The notes beneath the pieces are model-generated. The model was not told the DNA's origin, did not search any database, and saw nothing but the letters and a program-made list of their open reading frames with translations. The position numbers and the translations under genes are program-made. Shown piece by piece: positions 1 through 9,700 of a stretch of DNA of 64,000 nucleotides. How positions within the stretch are numbered: position 1 is the stretch's first letter; each line of letters starts with the position of its first letter. Origin of the DNA: Verrucomicrobiota bacterium (lineage in GTDB: Bacteria > Verrucomicrobiota > Verrucomicrobiia > Limisphaerales > JADJPG01); the NCBI GenBank assembly GCA_016713365.1, contig JADJPG010000008.1, positions 1 to 64,000 of the forward strand, given 5' to 3'.

Positions 1-1914
1 GTTCAAACCTTCCTGCACGATGCGATAGAGACCGATCTCCGCGTCCGGTGCGAACAAGCCGTCGACGTTGTCCACTTGCGCCTCGATGCTCAGCCCGCCT
101 GCGGTCGTGACCGAGGCTGCGACGTCCTCGAGTGTCTTCGTAAGCCCCAGACGATCGAGTTGATAGGGCCGCAGCGCTCGCGCGATGGAACGAATTTCCT
201 CCACCGACCCGGCGCTGGCCTCGGAGATTTCCTGCAACTGCTCGCGCATCTTCTCCGGCGAGGCATTTTCCTTCAGGCCCATCACCGCGCGGTTTTTGAT
301 CAGCAGCAAATTCTGCCCAAGGCTGTCGTGCAACTCGCGGGCGATGCGTTGGCGCTCCGTCTCCTGCGATTCGATGAGCCTGCGGTAGAACTCATCCTGC
401 TGCGCCTGCTCCCGTCGGCGCGACCACTCGCGCCGCTGCCAGGCGAGAATTATCCCGCCGAGCAACACCAGCGCGACACCGCTGCGAAACCACCACGTCT
501 GCCACAGGTGCGGCTGGACCGTGATGCTGGCAGTGACTTCACGACTGTTCCACGATCCGCCGTCGCGACCCGCGGCCAGACGGAAGTAGTAACGGCCCGG
601 CGGCAGATTGGAATACGTCACCGACCGTCGCGCTCCGGTCGTCCAGTCGGAGTCAAACCCATCGAGCTTGTGGCGGAACTGGACGCGTTGAGGTTCGTCG
701 AAGGTCACGCCGGTGAATCGAAACTCCAAAGCACGTCCTCCCGGCGGCAAGACCAACCCACCATCGCCGGAAGAAGTCGCTTGCTGCTCCATCGCCGCGC
801 CATCGGCGAGGATTTCCTCCAGGACCACATGCGGACCCTGGTCATCGAGGCGCGGTGGATTGGCCCGCACCTTTGGCCGGAGCCGTGTGAGGCCTGTGTC
901 CGTCGCCAGCCAGAGATTGCCGTCCGCATCCTCGAAGAAATGTTTCACCGCATCGTCCGCGAGCGAATTGTGGCGGCGCGACTGCGTCAGTCGGCCCGCC
1001 GGATCAAAACGTAGAAGTTGTCCGCCACCGTGCGTGATCCACACGTTGCCCGCGCGATCCTCGAGGATGGCCTGCACCCACGGCACCGGCGTTTCGTAAG
1101 TCAGCGAACGTTTCTCCCAGACACCACGACGCATGCGCCACAAGCCGTCGGTGCTCGAGATCCACATGCCGCCCGCGTAACTCGGCCCTGTCTTCAACGC
1201 CACGAAGTCGCCGGATCCAGCGGGTGCGATCACGCGTTGCCAACGCTCGCCTGTCCACCAGTTCAGGGTGTTGCCGTGCCGCACCCACACCGTGCCGTCG
1301 TAATCGACATTGATGCCGATGAACGGACCTCTCGCCGCGTTGCTCGTGGAAAGCCACTCCACGAGCCGGCCGCCCTCGAGTCGAAACACCCGACCCTGAG
1401 TATCGCTCACCACCAACGTCTTCGAGCCGTCGGAATACACTCCGTGTCCGCTTCCGGAAAACCCGCTGCTGGCCGCGGTCACCGCGACAAAGCTCCCGGC
1501 TTCACGCCGCGCGATGGAACCGTTCTGGCCGAGCACCCAAAGAGCCCCGGCCGGGTCGACGCAAAGCGATTTGATCTGCGCATCGCCGAGGGCCGGAGTG
1601 CTGGTCGGATCATACGTCTTGAAGCGCGCGCCATCGAATCGCGCCAGCCCCTGTCCCGTGCCGGCCCACAGGAACCCATCCCCCGTCTGAGCCAGCCAAC
1701 GCACTGAGTTGTGCGGAAGCCCGTCCTTCACCGTCCAGCTATCAACGAAGTAATTCGTCTCGTGCGGCGCGGCGTGAGCGCGAAATGGATTCGGGAAGCC
1801 CGCCACGACGACGAGGCACATCACGAGGATGGTCGCCGGGCTGCCGATTCCGTGGAGGCGTGACTGACGTTCGATGCCCGGTATGGATGGAGCCACAGGC
1901 GGGTTTGAAATCAC
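1..1914 (-). CDS. Two-component sensor histidine kinase with beta-propeller sensor, cut by left edge
   Basis: The reading frame stays open for 638 codons to the window edge, so the C-terminal ATPase part is missing. A signal-like hydrophobic stretch is followed by two-component-regulator propeller repeats (roughly residues 50-370, with elements such as DGFLWAGTGQGLARFDG), a Y_Y_Y domain (about 390-460) and one membrane segment (about 470-495). The HisKA_3 dimerisation box ERQRIARELHDSLGQ (about 520) carries the phospho-accepting His of NarL-family kinases. The ATPase begins at EIGLYRIVQEGLN. By family, the periplasmic propeller senses a ligand, often a polysaccharide-derived one, and signals to a LuxR/NarL-type regulator, which would lie outside this window. 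The start is a GTG directly after an in-frame stop; an ATG at 1821 would shorten the signal sequence. The ligand cannot be told from sequence. Confidence 0.85.
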   Translation of the reverse strand, partial: MISNPPVAPSIPGIERQSRLHGIGSPATILVMCLVVVAGFPNPFRAHAAPHETNYFVDSWTVKDGLPHNSVRWLAQTGDGFLWAGTGQGLARFDGARFKTYDPTSTPALGDAQIKSLCVDPAGALWVLGQNGSIARREAGSFVAVTAASSGFSGSGHGVYSDGSKTLVVSDTQGRVFRLEGGRLVEWLSTSNAARGPFIGINVDYDGTVWVRHGNTLNWWTGERWQRVIAPAGSGDFVALKTGPSYAGGMWISSTDGLWRMRRGVWEKRSLTYETPVPWVQAILEDRAGNVWITHGGGQLLRFDPAGRLTQSRRHNSLADDAVKHFFEDADGNLWLATDTGLTRLRPKVRANPPRLDDQGPHVVLEEILADGAAMEQQATSSGDGGLVLPPGGRALEFRFTGVTFDEPQRVQFRHKLDGFDSDWTTGARRSVTYSNLPPGRYYFRLAAGRDGGSWNSREVTASITVQPHLWQTWWFRSGVALVLLGGIILAWQRREWSRRREQAQQDEFYRRLIESQETERQRIARELHDSLGQNLLLIKNRAVMGLKENASPEKMREQLQEISEASAGSVEEIRSIARALRPYQLDRLGLTKTLEDVAASVTTAGGLSIEAQVDNVDGLFAPDAEIGLYRIVQEGLN

Positions 1915-2006
1915 TTACTGCAAATAAAACTTTCGCCGGCCAGTGACAAGCTGCGGACCGGTCCGCCATCGAACCAAACGCCCTCCACCGTTCAGCGTGC
2001 TCCTGA

Positions 2007-4508
2007 TTAGTTTGAGGCGCCCGCAGGAACCACCGGCAGCTCAATCTTCGCCGTGAACGTCAGCTCAGGATCGCCACGGCGCATGAGAGTTTCGGCAAGG
2101 ACGCGCAGGCTCGACTGGAGTTTGTGCGTCGCCTTCGCTCCGTTCACTTCGGTGATCACGGGTTGATCGAAATCGACGAGGCGCGAATCGAGCAGCACGG
2201 TCGCAGACGTGACGTTGGTGCTGGTGGTGACGGTGATGCGGTTGTCGCGGCAGACGGCTTCGATCTCGCGCTTCTTGCCGGGGGTATCGGAGCGCAGCCA
2301 GAAGAAGTCTCGGATGACTTTGTCGGTTTGCAGCCAGGTCAGATCGGTCGGCACGGGATTGCGCACCGCAGGATACATCTGCTTGATGATGTCGCGATCG
2401 GGAAGCCCGGTGTGACCGTTGCCGGCGATGATGTCGACGCGCACGGGGTAGATGTCCTTGCGATCGCCACGCAGTTTCTCGACGGAGGCCGCGAACTTCT
2501 GGTTTCGCTCATGACGTCCGTAAGCTGTGTCCTTCTCGCCGACCATCGCCGTGAAGATCGTATTGCGGAGCGTCTTCGGCGTTGTCTCTCCGTCACTCGC
2601 GGCGGCGGCGCTTGCGTGAATCGCGGCGAAGTTGTCGGGCATCTTCGGCCCGATCGCATAGGCTCCGTAGCCGCCATGCGAGTAGCCCATGATGAACACC
2701 TTGTTCGGATCGATGTCGCCATAGAGCCGGAACTGGCGTGTGAGATTCGCGATGAGCGGATAGACGTAGGTGTCGTAGAAACCGTTCCAGGTGTTGTTCG
2801 GCGCACGCAGGGCGACGTAGAGATAACCGCCGGCCTCGGGATGATCCTTGTAGTAAATCTGCATGTGTCGCCACTGGCTGTCGTTGAGCGCTTGCGGTGC
2901 GTTGCCGCCGCCGTGCATCGCGATGAACAGCGCCCAGCCGTTCGTCGGGCGCGTGCCGACAGTCTTCACTGTGTAAGGACTGAGATGTTTTTCGAAGCGG
3001 ACCTGCTTGGATTCAAAGTCTGCCTTCAGCGCGTCGTGAATCGGCGCAGAGCGATACGCTTCCCACGCTGTGTGGCGGACGGCGGTTTCGTTTTCACGAA
3101 GGAGTTTCTCGAGCCCGCGCGAGAACTTCCACTTCGCCTGCTGATTCGTCGTCGCGGTGAAATAGTCCGTGAGTGCCTTGCTCAGCTTCGTGGCATCGGC
3201 GGGCTTGAGTTCGCGACTCACGCGGGGCGGCATGTAGCAGGCCTGTGAAGGCAGCGTGTAGGCGGCCGTGTTGCTGAGATGAAGCACCACCAGTTCCTGC
3301 GTGTTCGTGCCGGCACGGAACTCGCGTTGCACCCGCTTGCCGTTGAGTTCGGTGGCGACTTCGTAAACGCGATCGCGCGCGACTTCGAACGACGCGAAGT
3401 CGTTCATGTCCGCCGATTCATCGCGCGACTTGCCTTCGAGCCTGACAGTGGCGTTGGTCGCTTCGACGACGGTAACCGGCGCCGCGACGCGCTGACCGGC
3501 CGGTCGATCGAGCACCTTCACGAGCAAGCGCACCTTTCCCGATTCCGCGGGCTTGGCTTTGGGCGTGTAATTGTCGGTGACGTTCACGGCGGGCACCCAA
3601 TCAACTCCGCGCGCCCAGACCAGTGGAAACGACAAGCCGGTCTGCGCGAAGCTGCTCGCGTAGATCGCGTGACGCGGCTCGTCCTTCTTCGCCTGCGAAG
3701 CGTCGTGGCGGAACCAGCCGCGATTGAGCCCTTTCGGATCCGGCTCCGCCGCGCCGGTGAAATGCCAGCCATCATCCCAAACTTCGACCCACGTGTGATT
3801 GCCGCGGAGGTTGGACCACATCGGCGTGCCAACGACGCGCGCAGGAATTCCGACGGAGCGACACGCATCGACGAGCAGAATGGAAAGCCCCGTGCAGGTC
3901 GCGAGGCCGCTCTCCATCGATTCGAGCGGACTTTGATCGGCGCGTTTGCGCTGCGTGGAGTATTTCACGTTCACGAGCTTGAAGAGCTTTTGGTTCAAGC
4001 GCTGCGCTGCTTCGCCGGGCGTCTGGCAATCGGCGACGAGCGGCGCGCACTTCTCGCGCAGGATGCGGCGCCAGTTGTCACGACGCTCGTTCACGCTCGC
4101 GTACGGCAGAATGTCATTGAGGTAAACATCGCGCGGAATCTTCGCGCGCCACGGCGCGGCAGACATGGCTTCCTCGGCGAGCAGGAGGTTCTCGGTAAAC
4201 AACGCCGGGGAGAGCTCGCGCAAGTCATGCTCCGGCATGTGCGTGAGCAGGAACTCCGCAGCGTCGCGATGTTTCGTGTCGAGAGATTCCACCGCACGGA
4301 CGATGGCCGCGCCGTTGGTTCCGCCTTTGTCGAGGGCCCGGGCGAAGGCTCGGGATCCTGGAATTGCGGCGGTTCTCTCACCCAAAGTATGCCGACACGC
4401 CGGAAGCGTGACGAGAAGACCGAGGATCAAGGTGATGCAGGCGAGTGACCTGAAATGGCGCGAGCTGCGAGGCAACATGACTCTTTGGTATGAGATTGTG
4501 GCGTCCAT
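2007..4508 (-). CDS. Secreted lipoprotein: transglutaminase-like domain fused to alpha/beta-hydrolase (esterase)
   Basis: The N-terminus has a hydrophobic segment ending in LPAC, a plausible lipobox. A transglutaminase core follows: Cys in ATCTGLSILLVDACRS (about residue 205), His in GNHTWVEVWDD (about 236) and the following Asp form the expected triad. The C-terminal half is an alpha/beta-hydrolase of the PHB-depolymerase/Esterase-D type, with nucleophile motif GYSHGGYGAYAIG (about 608) and a likely catalytic His in AGNGHTG (about 692). Both halves look catalytically complete. An upstream ATG at 4619 is unlikely because it would leave 5 bp to the divergent gene; 4508 or 4478 are the credible starts. 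The substrate is unknown. The family suggests protein or peptide handling plus ester cleavage at the cell surface. Confidence 0.82.
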   Translation of the reverse strand: MDATISYQRVMLPRSSRHFRSLACITLILGLLVTLPACRHTLGERTAAIPGSRAFARALDKGGTNGAAIVRAVESLDTKHRDAAEFLLTHMPEHDLRELSPALFTENLLLAEEAMSAAPWRAKIPRDVYLNDILPYASVNERRDNWRRILREKCAPLVADCQTPGEAAQRLNQKLFKLVNVKYSTQRKRADQSPLESMESGLATCTGLSILLVDACRSVGIPARVVGTPMWSNLRGNHTWVEVWDDGWHFTGAAEPDPKGLNRGWFRHDASQAKKDEPRHAIYASSFAQTGLSFPLVWARGVDWVPAVNVTDNYTPKAKPAESGKVRLLVKVLDRPAGQRVAAPVTVVEATNATVRLEGKSRDESADMNDFASFEVARDRVYEVATELNGKRVQREFRAGTNTQELVVLHLSNTAAYTLPSQACYMPPRVSRELKPADATKLSKALTDYFTATTNQQAKWKFSRGLEKLLRENETAVRHTAWEAYRSAPIHDALKADFESKQVRFEKHLSPYTVKTVGTRPTNGWALFIAMHGGGNAPQALNDSQWRHMQIYYKDHPEAGGYLYVALRAPNNTWNGFYDTYVYPLIANLTRQFRLYGDIDPNKVFIMGYSHGGYGAYAIGPKMPDNFAAIHASAAAASDGETTPKTLRNTIFTAMVGEKDTAYGRHERNQKFAASVEKLRGDRKDIYPVRVDIIAGNGHTGLPDRDIIKQMYPAVRNPVPTDLTWLQTDKVIRDFFWLRSDTPGKKREIEAVCRDNRITVTTSTNVTSATVLLDSRLVDFDQPVITEVNGAKATHKLQSSLRVLAETLMRRGDPELTFTAKIELPVVPAGASN

Positions 4509-4624
4509 GACAAGAAGTGGAATGCGCCTGTTTTCAGGGCAAAACATGACATTCGGATTGATTTTTCGCGGCCCTTTGTTTATCAAGGTCACACTCCGCA
4601 AATCAGAAACTCCGTTCAACCGCC

Positions 4625-6673
4625 ATGAAAACTCATGCTCTTCTCGCGCCCGGATTGTATCTTTCCCTCACGATCGTCGCCGGGCTTTTCAGCGATGCGT
4701 TCCGGTCATCCGCCGCTGACATCACCTGGACCAATCCCAACGGTGGCAGTTGGAATGTCGCTACGAACTGGAATCCCAGCCAGATCCCCAGCACGAACGA
4801 TCACGCGATCATTACCCTGCCCGGCACCTACGCCGTATCGGTAAACGCCGCGACAACGATTGATCGCCTCACGCTTGGCGCAGCGACCGGCACGCAGCGA
4901 ATGACCAATGGCAGCGCGGGTTCGCTGCGACTCAATGGCGAAGGTGTTGTCCTCGCCAACGGACTCTTCAGCCGGGGCGCGTCCACGTTTACCTGCGCGG
5001 GCAAGTTGAAGGTGGACGGGAAGGTAATCTGGACCGGCGGCGATTGGGCGGGCGCGGGATCGACGGTTTTCAATCCGACGGCTGAGCTGATTTTTGGAGG
5101 AAACAATTCGACGAAAGAACTCACCGGAGGCCAGGCGTGGATCAATTCCGGTCGAATCGTTTTCACCAACATCACTGGCGCGGGCGGATTCCTCTTCAGC
5201 CGGAGCAGTGCGGTTATCACCAACCTGGCGGATGGCGTCATTGAACTGGCGGACGACGGCGAAGTGATGCGGGACAACGGCTCGCGAGGTCTTGTGAATC
5301 TCGGCACCATCCGAAAAGCCACCGGAACCGGTACGACGCTGATCGGCCTGACTGCCAATCATGGAACGATGGAGATTCTCAGCGGCGGCGTGCGTGTGGA
5401 CGGGAACACCACGAACACCGGCCGTTACACGATTGCCGATGGCGCGACTTTGGAGGTCAACGATGCGCCGACCTTTACGACGAGTGCGATTGTCGAGGGC
5501 GAAGGGAATCTGACCAAGCTCGGCTCAGGGCAGACCGCGCGCTTCGAGGGAACGCTCGACCTCGGCGGCACAAACAACCTCGGCGGAGCCAGCTTGAACC
5601 TGACCACCAACAGCACCGTTCTTCGCATCGGACGCGCCGTGTTGCTGACGGGCGGCAACGCTGTGCTGAATGCGAACAGCGGTGAAACGCTTCAAACCGA
5701 GTTCATCTCCAACGTCGGTACGATTACCGGTGGAGACCGCATCGTGGTATCGGGACCGATGATCTGGTCGAACGGCAACATCACCGGGTCCGGGGAGCTG
5801 CTGGCCGCTGGCGGACTGATCATGACGAACAGGCAGGCAGGGCTGATCCTTGATCTGGGCGGTCGCACGGTGCGAAACGCCGGTCACGGGTTGTGGTCCG
5901 GCGGCGTGATTCGCGTCGCCTCCGGCAGCGCTGTATTCGAGAATCTCACTGGCGGGGTGTTTGATATCACCTTCGACGGGGCGATGTCGGGCTCGTTGTC
6001 CATCCATAACTTCGGGACACTGCGAAAATCAGGAGGCACAGGTGTTTGTGATCTGAAACTCGTCCGGAACGAAGGTGTCCTCGAGATTCTCAGCGGCAGT
6101 CTGGGGGTGCCCAACAACTTCGAGCAAACCGGTTCGGGCAAACTCACTGTCCGCGTCGCCGGCACCGCTCCCGGAACGGAACTCAGCCAATTGACCTTCC
6201 CTGACCCGCTGACTTCCTCTACGCGTCCGCGAATTGATGGTTGCCTCGGTGTCGCATTGGATGCGGGCTTCGTGCCGGAGATGGGTCAGACATTTCCGAT
6301 TCTGACTTTCCCTCGCAACCAGGTCGGAGTCCGGCTTCCAGCGAACGGTCGTTTCGTTTGTTTCGACTACTGCACGATCCTCGGTCAAGGCCGCCGACTT
6401 CAGCAGGTGGTCACGTCCACAAACGTTCTACTCGAAGTCGTAGCCGCTTCCGTCGAGGGCCCGCGGATTTATCACTCCGTGAAGGCTGGCACCCTGCGTC
6501 TCTGCTGGGGCAAGGAGTTTCCCGGCTTCCAACTCGAATCCTGCCCTGACCTGAATACCCTGAACTGGCTCAACCTCCCGCTGCCCGGAGTCCCGGACAA
6601 CGACGTCTCCATTCCCGGCCCGCTTGATGAGCCACATCGATTCTTCCGCCTGATGAAGCCGGGTGGCAACTGA
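4625..6673 (+). CDS. Secreted repetitive beta-helix-like protein
   Basis: A signal peptide (about residues 1-30) is followed by WTNPNGGSWNVATNWNP, the opening motif common in autotransporter-like and pectin-lyase-like secreted proteins. The body is rich in Gly, Asn and Thr, with recurring short strands such as GTIRKATGTG and GTLRKSGGTG separated by about 250 residues, consistent with a right-handed beta-helix. There is no catalytic motif I recognise. The last 60 residues (FQLESCPDLNTLNW ... HRFFRL) belong to the tail type shared by several secreted proteins in this window. It is divergent from the transglutaminase/esterase gene, with about 116 bp between the starts. Probably a surface or extracellular protein; no specific function can be assigned. 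Confidence 0.75.
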   Translation: MKTHALLAPGLYLSLTIVAGLFSDAFRSSAADITWTNPNGGSWNVATNWNPSQIPSTNDHAIITLPGTYAVSVNAATTIDRLTLGAATGTQRMTNGSAGSLRLNGEGVVLANGLFSRGASTFTCAGKLKVDGKVIWTGGDWAGAGSTVFNPTAELIFGGNNSTKELTGGQAWINSGRIVFTNITGAGGFLFSRSSAVITNLADGVIELADDGEVMRDNGSRGLVNLGTIRKATGTGTTLIGLTANHGTMEILSGGVRVDGNTTNTGRYTIADGATLEVNDAPTFTTSAIVEGEGNLTKLGSGQTARFEGTLDLGGTNNLGGASLNLTTNSTVLRIGRAVLLTGGNAVLNANSGETLQTEFISNVGTITGGDRIVVSGPMIWSNGNITGSGELLAAGGLIMTNRQAGLILDLGGRTVRNAGHGLWSGGVIRVASGSAVFENLTGGVFDITFDGAMSGSLSIHNFGTLRKSGGTGVCDLKLVRNEGVLEILSGSLGVPNNFEQTGSGKLTVRVAGTAPGTELSQLTFPDPLTSSTRPRIDGCLGVALDAGFVPEMGQTFPILTFPRNQVGVRLPANGRFVCFDYCTILGQGRRLQQVVTSTNVLLEVVAASVEGPRIYHSVKAGTLRLCWGKEFPGFQLESCPDLNTLNWLNLPLPGVPDNDVSIPGPLDEPHRFFRLMKPGGN

Positions 6674-6703
6674 CCGATCCGTCGCCGTGATCGCGCTGCC
6701 GTG

Positions 6704-6723
6704 ATCCCCGCCTGTCGGGGGAT
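6704..6723. terminator. Possible hairpin between convergent genes
   Basis: ATCCCC and GGGGAT pair around a short loop in the 88-bp gap between two convergent genes. There is no clear T-tract on either side, so a terminator role is only suggested by position. Confidence 0.3.
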
Positions 6724-6761
6724 GGAAAACAGATGCGCGCCGCGATCCTGACGACGACGCA

Positions 6762-9700
6762 TCATGGCTGCAGAGAGACACGATAAAAGCGCTGCTGACC
6801 GGCAAGCGGCGTGTCGGTGACCAGCAGGCTTGAACTGGTGGCGACGCGTTCGCCTCCCAGAGGCAGCCAGGTTGCCGTTCCCAGATCGTCCTGATACTCC
6901 ACCAGATAGCTGCGACCTGGCACCGTGCTGAAGGTGAGGTGGATTTCGTTTCCATTCACGATTCGCACATTGTTTAACTCCGGCGCGGGAGTAGTCCCGC
7001 CGCCGTTGCTACTGCGAGGGCTGGCGGACGGTAACGCGATGATGCTCGCGCCGCCATCCGGGGTGCGACCCATGCTCACGTTGTCGATCTGGTTGGTGAA
7101 CGTCACCGCGTCGATCTGCGTGCCGTTGGCGGCGAAGAGGCCGATGGCTTCGCCCGCAGCTCGAAGACTGAAGCTCGCGTGCAGGTCTGCGCGGTTGGTC
7201 GAGTTCTGGCCCGTTTCGTTGTCGGCCCATACGAGCAAATGGCCGCCGGGCGGGATGATGTAATGGCCGTTGTTCGGAATCTCGAACTGGAACTTGTTCG
7301 CCAGATTGTCTGTGAGGAAATGCCCGCCGAGATCCACCGCGTTCGGCCCGGGGTTGTAGAGCTCGAACCAATCCTCGTAGTCGCCGTCCGCCGGATCGGC
7401 AATGCCGCTGGCGCTTGTATTCGCGGCCATCCATTCGTTGATGAACACCACGATGGGCGCGGAGCGTCCGTCGTTGGCAGCGCCCGGCGTCGGATAGAAC
7501 ATCGCGCCGCGATAGAACGGCTGTCCGTCGGGCACGCTGCCGTAGGATTCGTTGGCGCGGATGCGAGCGTAGTTCAGATAATCCAGAATCTGCGGCGAAC
7601 CGCCCACGGTGCGTGACAGCGCGATGCTGCCGCTCCCGGTGCTGAGCCGAAAGCTGGTGTGAAGTTCCGTCGGTGTGATCTCTCCCGGCTCACCGTCGCA
7701 CCACACGACGAGGAAACCGCCGGGAGCGATGGACACGCCGGACGGGAACGCCCACTGCGCAAGATTCACGTAGCCGTCCGACAGGAACATGCCATCGAGG
7801 CTGACGGGATTCGGACCGACATTGTGCAATTCGATCCACGGGTCGCGGTCCCCTGCTCCGTCCGTCGCGCCCGCGGTGTTTTGCGGCAGCGCTTCATTGA
7901 GCCACAGCGTGGGATAGGAAGACACGATTCCTGCGCCGAGGTTTACCGCGCCCGGCGTCGGGCCTGCGGCGCGCAGGTTGGGTTTGACCTGAAACACCGT
8001 GCTCGCGCGGATGGTCAGATTCGTGTTGCTGCCCGGCAGATACCAGCCGCTCAAAGTATACTGGGCGTTGGTGACTACCGGCGGATTCACGTCTTGATAG
8101 AAAGCGGTGAGACCTGCCGAGCCCGGCGCCTGCACGTAATGCAAGCTGCTGGCACCCGAGCGTGCGATGCCATTCGTCACGTGAGAGTTCGTAGAGACAC
8201 CGGTGGCGATCCAGGACGGTGGCAGCGGCGACTCGAAATCTCCGTTGACGATCGAATTGATTCCCACGCCGGCCTCGCCGCCGGGAACGAGCGACAAATC
8301 ATCGAGGTAGACATCTCCGCCGAGATTGTCGAACAACACGGACAATCGGGAGCTGTTGATGTTCGTCGTAAGGCTGAAGAATCGCCAGCCGCTGCCGTCG
8401 CTCCAGTTGCTCACGCGCGCGTTGTCGGATGTGGCGTCGGTGAGTTGAAGCGATGGACCGTTCCCATTGGCGTTCGTGGGCCACGGCGTCGCCGCTTCAT
8501 AGCGCACGCGGTCCACCACGAGCGGCGGTGTGTTCGTGCCCGTGGGCTTCAGCAGGCTGAGCACTTCACCGTCGTTATCGAGGCGCGCGTCGAAGTCGCC
8601 CGCCACCACGGTGCCTGCGCCGAAACGATTCCCGAACGCGAACCGATCCGCCGCGATGACGAGCAACTGCCGATTCGTGATCACACGGCCGGGCGGGAAC
8701 TCGAAATCCACGCCGTCCAACCGCCAGCCGCTCAAGTCGAACGTGTTCGTGCTGGTGTTCAACAACTCGACGAACGCCGTGTCCGGCACTGCCGGGTTGT
8801 AGAGAATTTCGTTGATGACCACGCTCCCCACTGGCGACGTCGCCTCGGCGGTCGACGTGATCGTAATCGTGTCCGCGAGGCTCGAAAGCCAGTTGCCGCG
8901 CTGATCGTAGCCGGAAACGGTGAACGCGTTCGCGCCCGGAGCGAGCGGGAGCAGCAATGACCAGTTCGTCGCCGTGGTCCACGTCACCGGATACGCCGCG
9001 CCGTTCACCATGATCGTTTTGATGGCCGCTGGTGCCGTGCCGGTGAGACGGAGGACGCTGCCGTTCGTCGTGAAGTTGTTTCCGGCGTTGAAGGTGATCG
9101 CCAGCGGTGCGTTCAGCAACGACGCGAGCTGGTTGAGAATGTACGTCCGTCGGCTGCTGATGTAGGTGCGGATGCCGTCCGGCGACGCCGGGGTGAAGCC
9201 CTCGGCCTGAAGCGCGTTGAAAATCATCGTCAATCGCGCCTGCACCACCGCATCCGTCATCGGGCCGTTGGCGGCGTCGAGCAACGCCCGGGCGTACGCG
9301 CGACGGAACTGTAGGTTGTTGCGGAACGTCGTCGCCACCGGATCGCCCGGCGAGCCGCCGTCGAAGCTCGATGTGTTCGAGAACAAATCAGACGTCGCCG
9401 GGTCGCTCGCTGGATTGCCGCCCGCGAGTCCGACCGTGCCGTAGCTGAAGTCCATGTCCCACGGCACCATCGCCCAGCGTCCGTTGCGCGGCTTGTAGGC
9501 ATACATGTTCTTGCCGTAGCTCCAGCCCCACGAATCCCAGTTGCCCACGATGCGTTGCACCGCGAGCGCGCGCGACCAGCTCTCCACATCGACCAGCGCC
9601 TCGACCTGCGCCGTGTAAGTCGCGGCGTCGGTCAGATTCAACGTCTCGACCAGCGTCATGAAGTTCGTGAAATCGTTCACCGGCCCGGTCACCGCGCGCG

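Noticed and set aside
2124..4448. Two long plus-strand open frames opposite the transglutaminase/esterase gene
   Set aside because: Arg/His/Val-rich composition without domains; antisense shadows typical of GC-rich genes.
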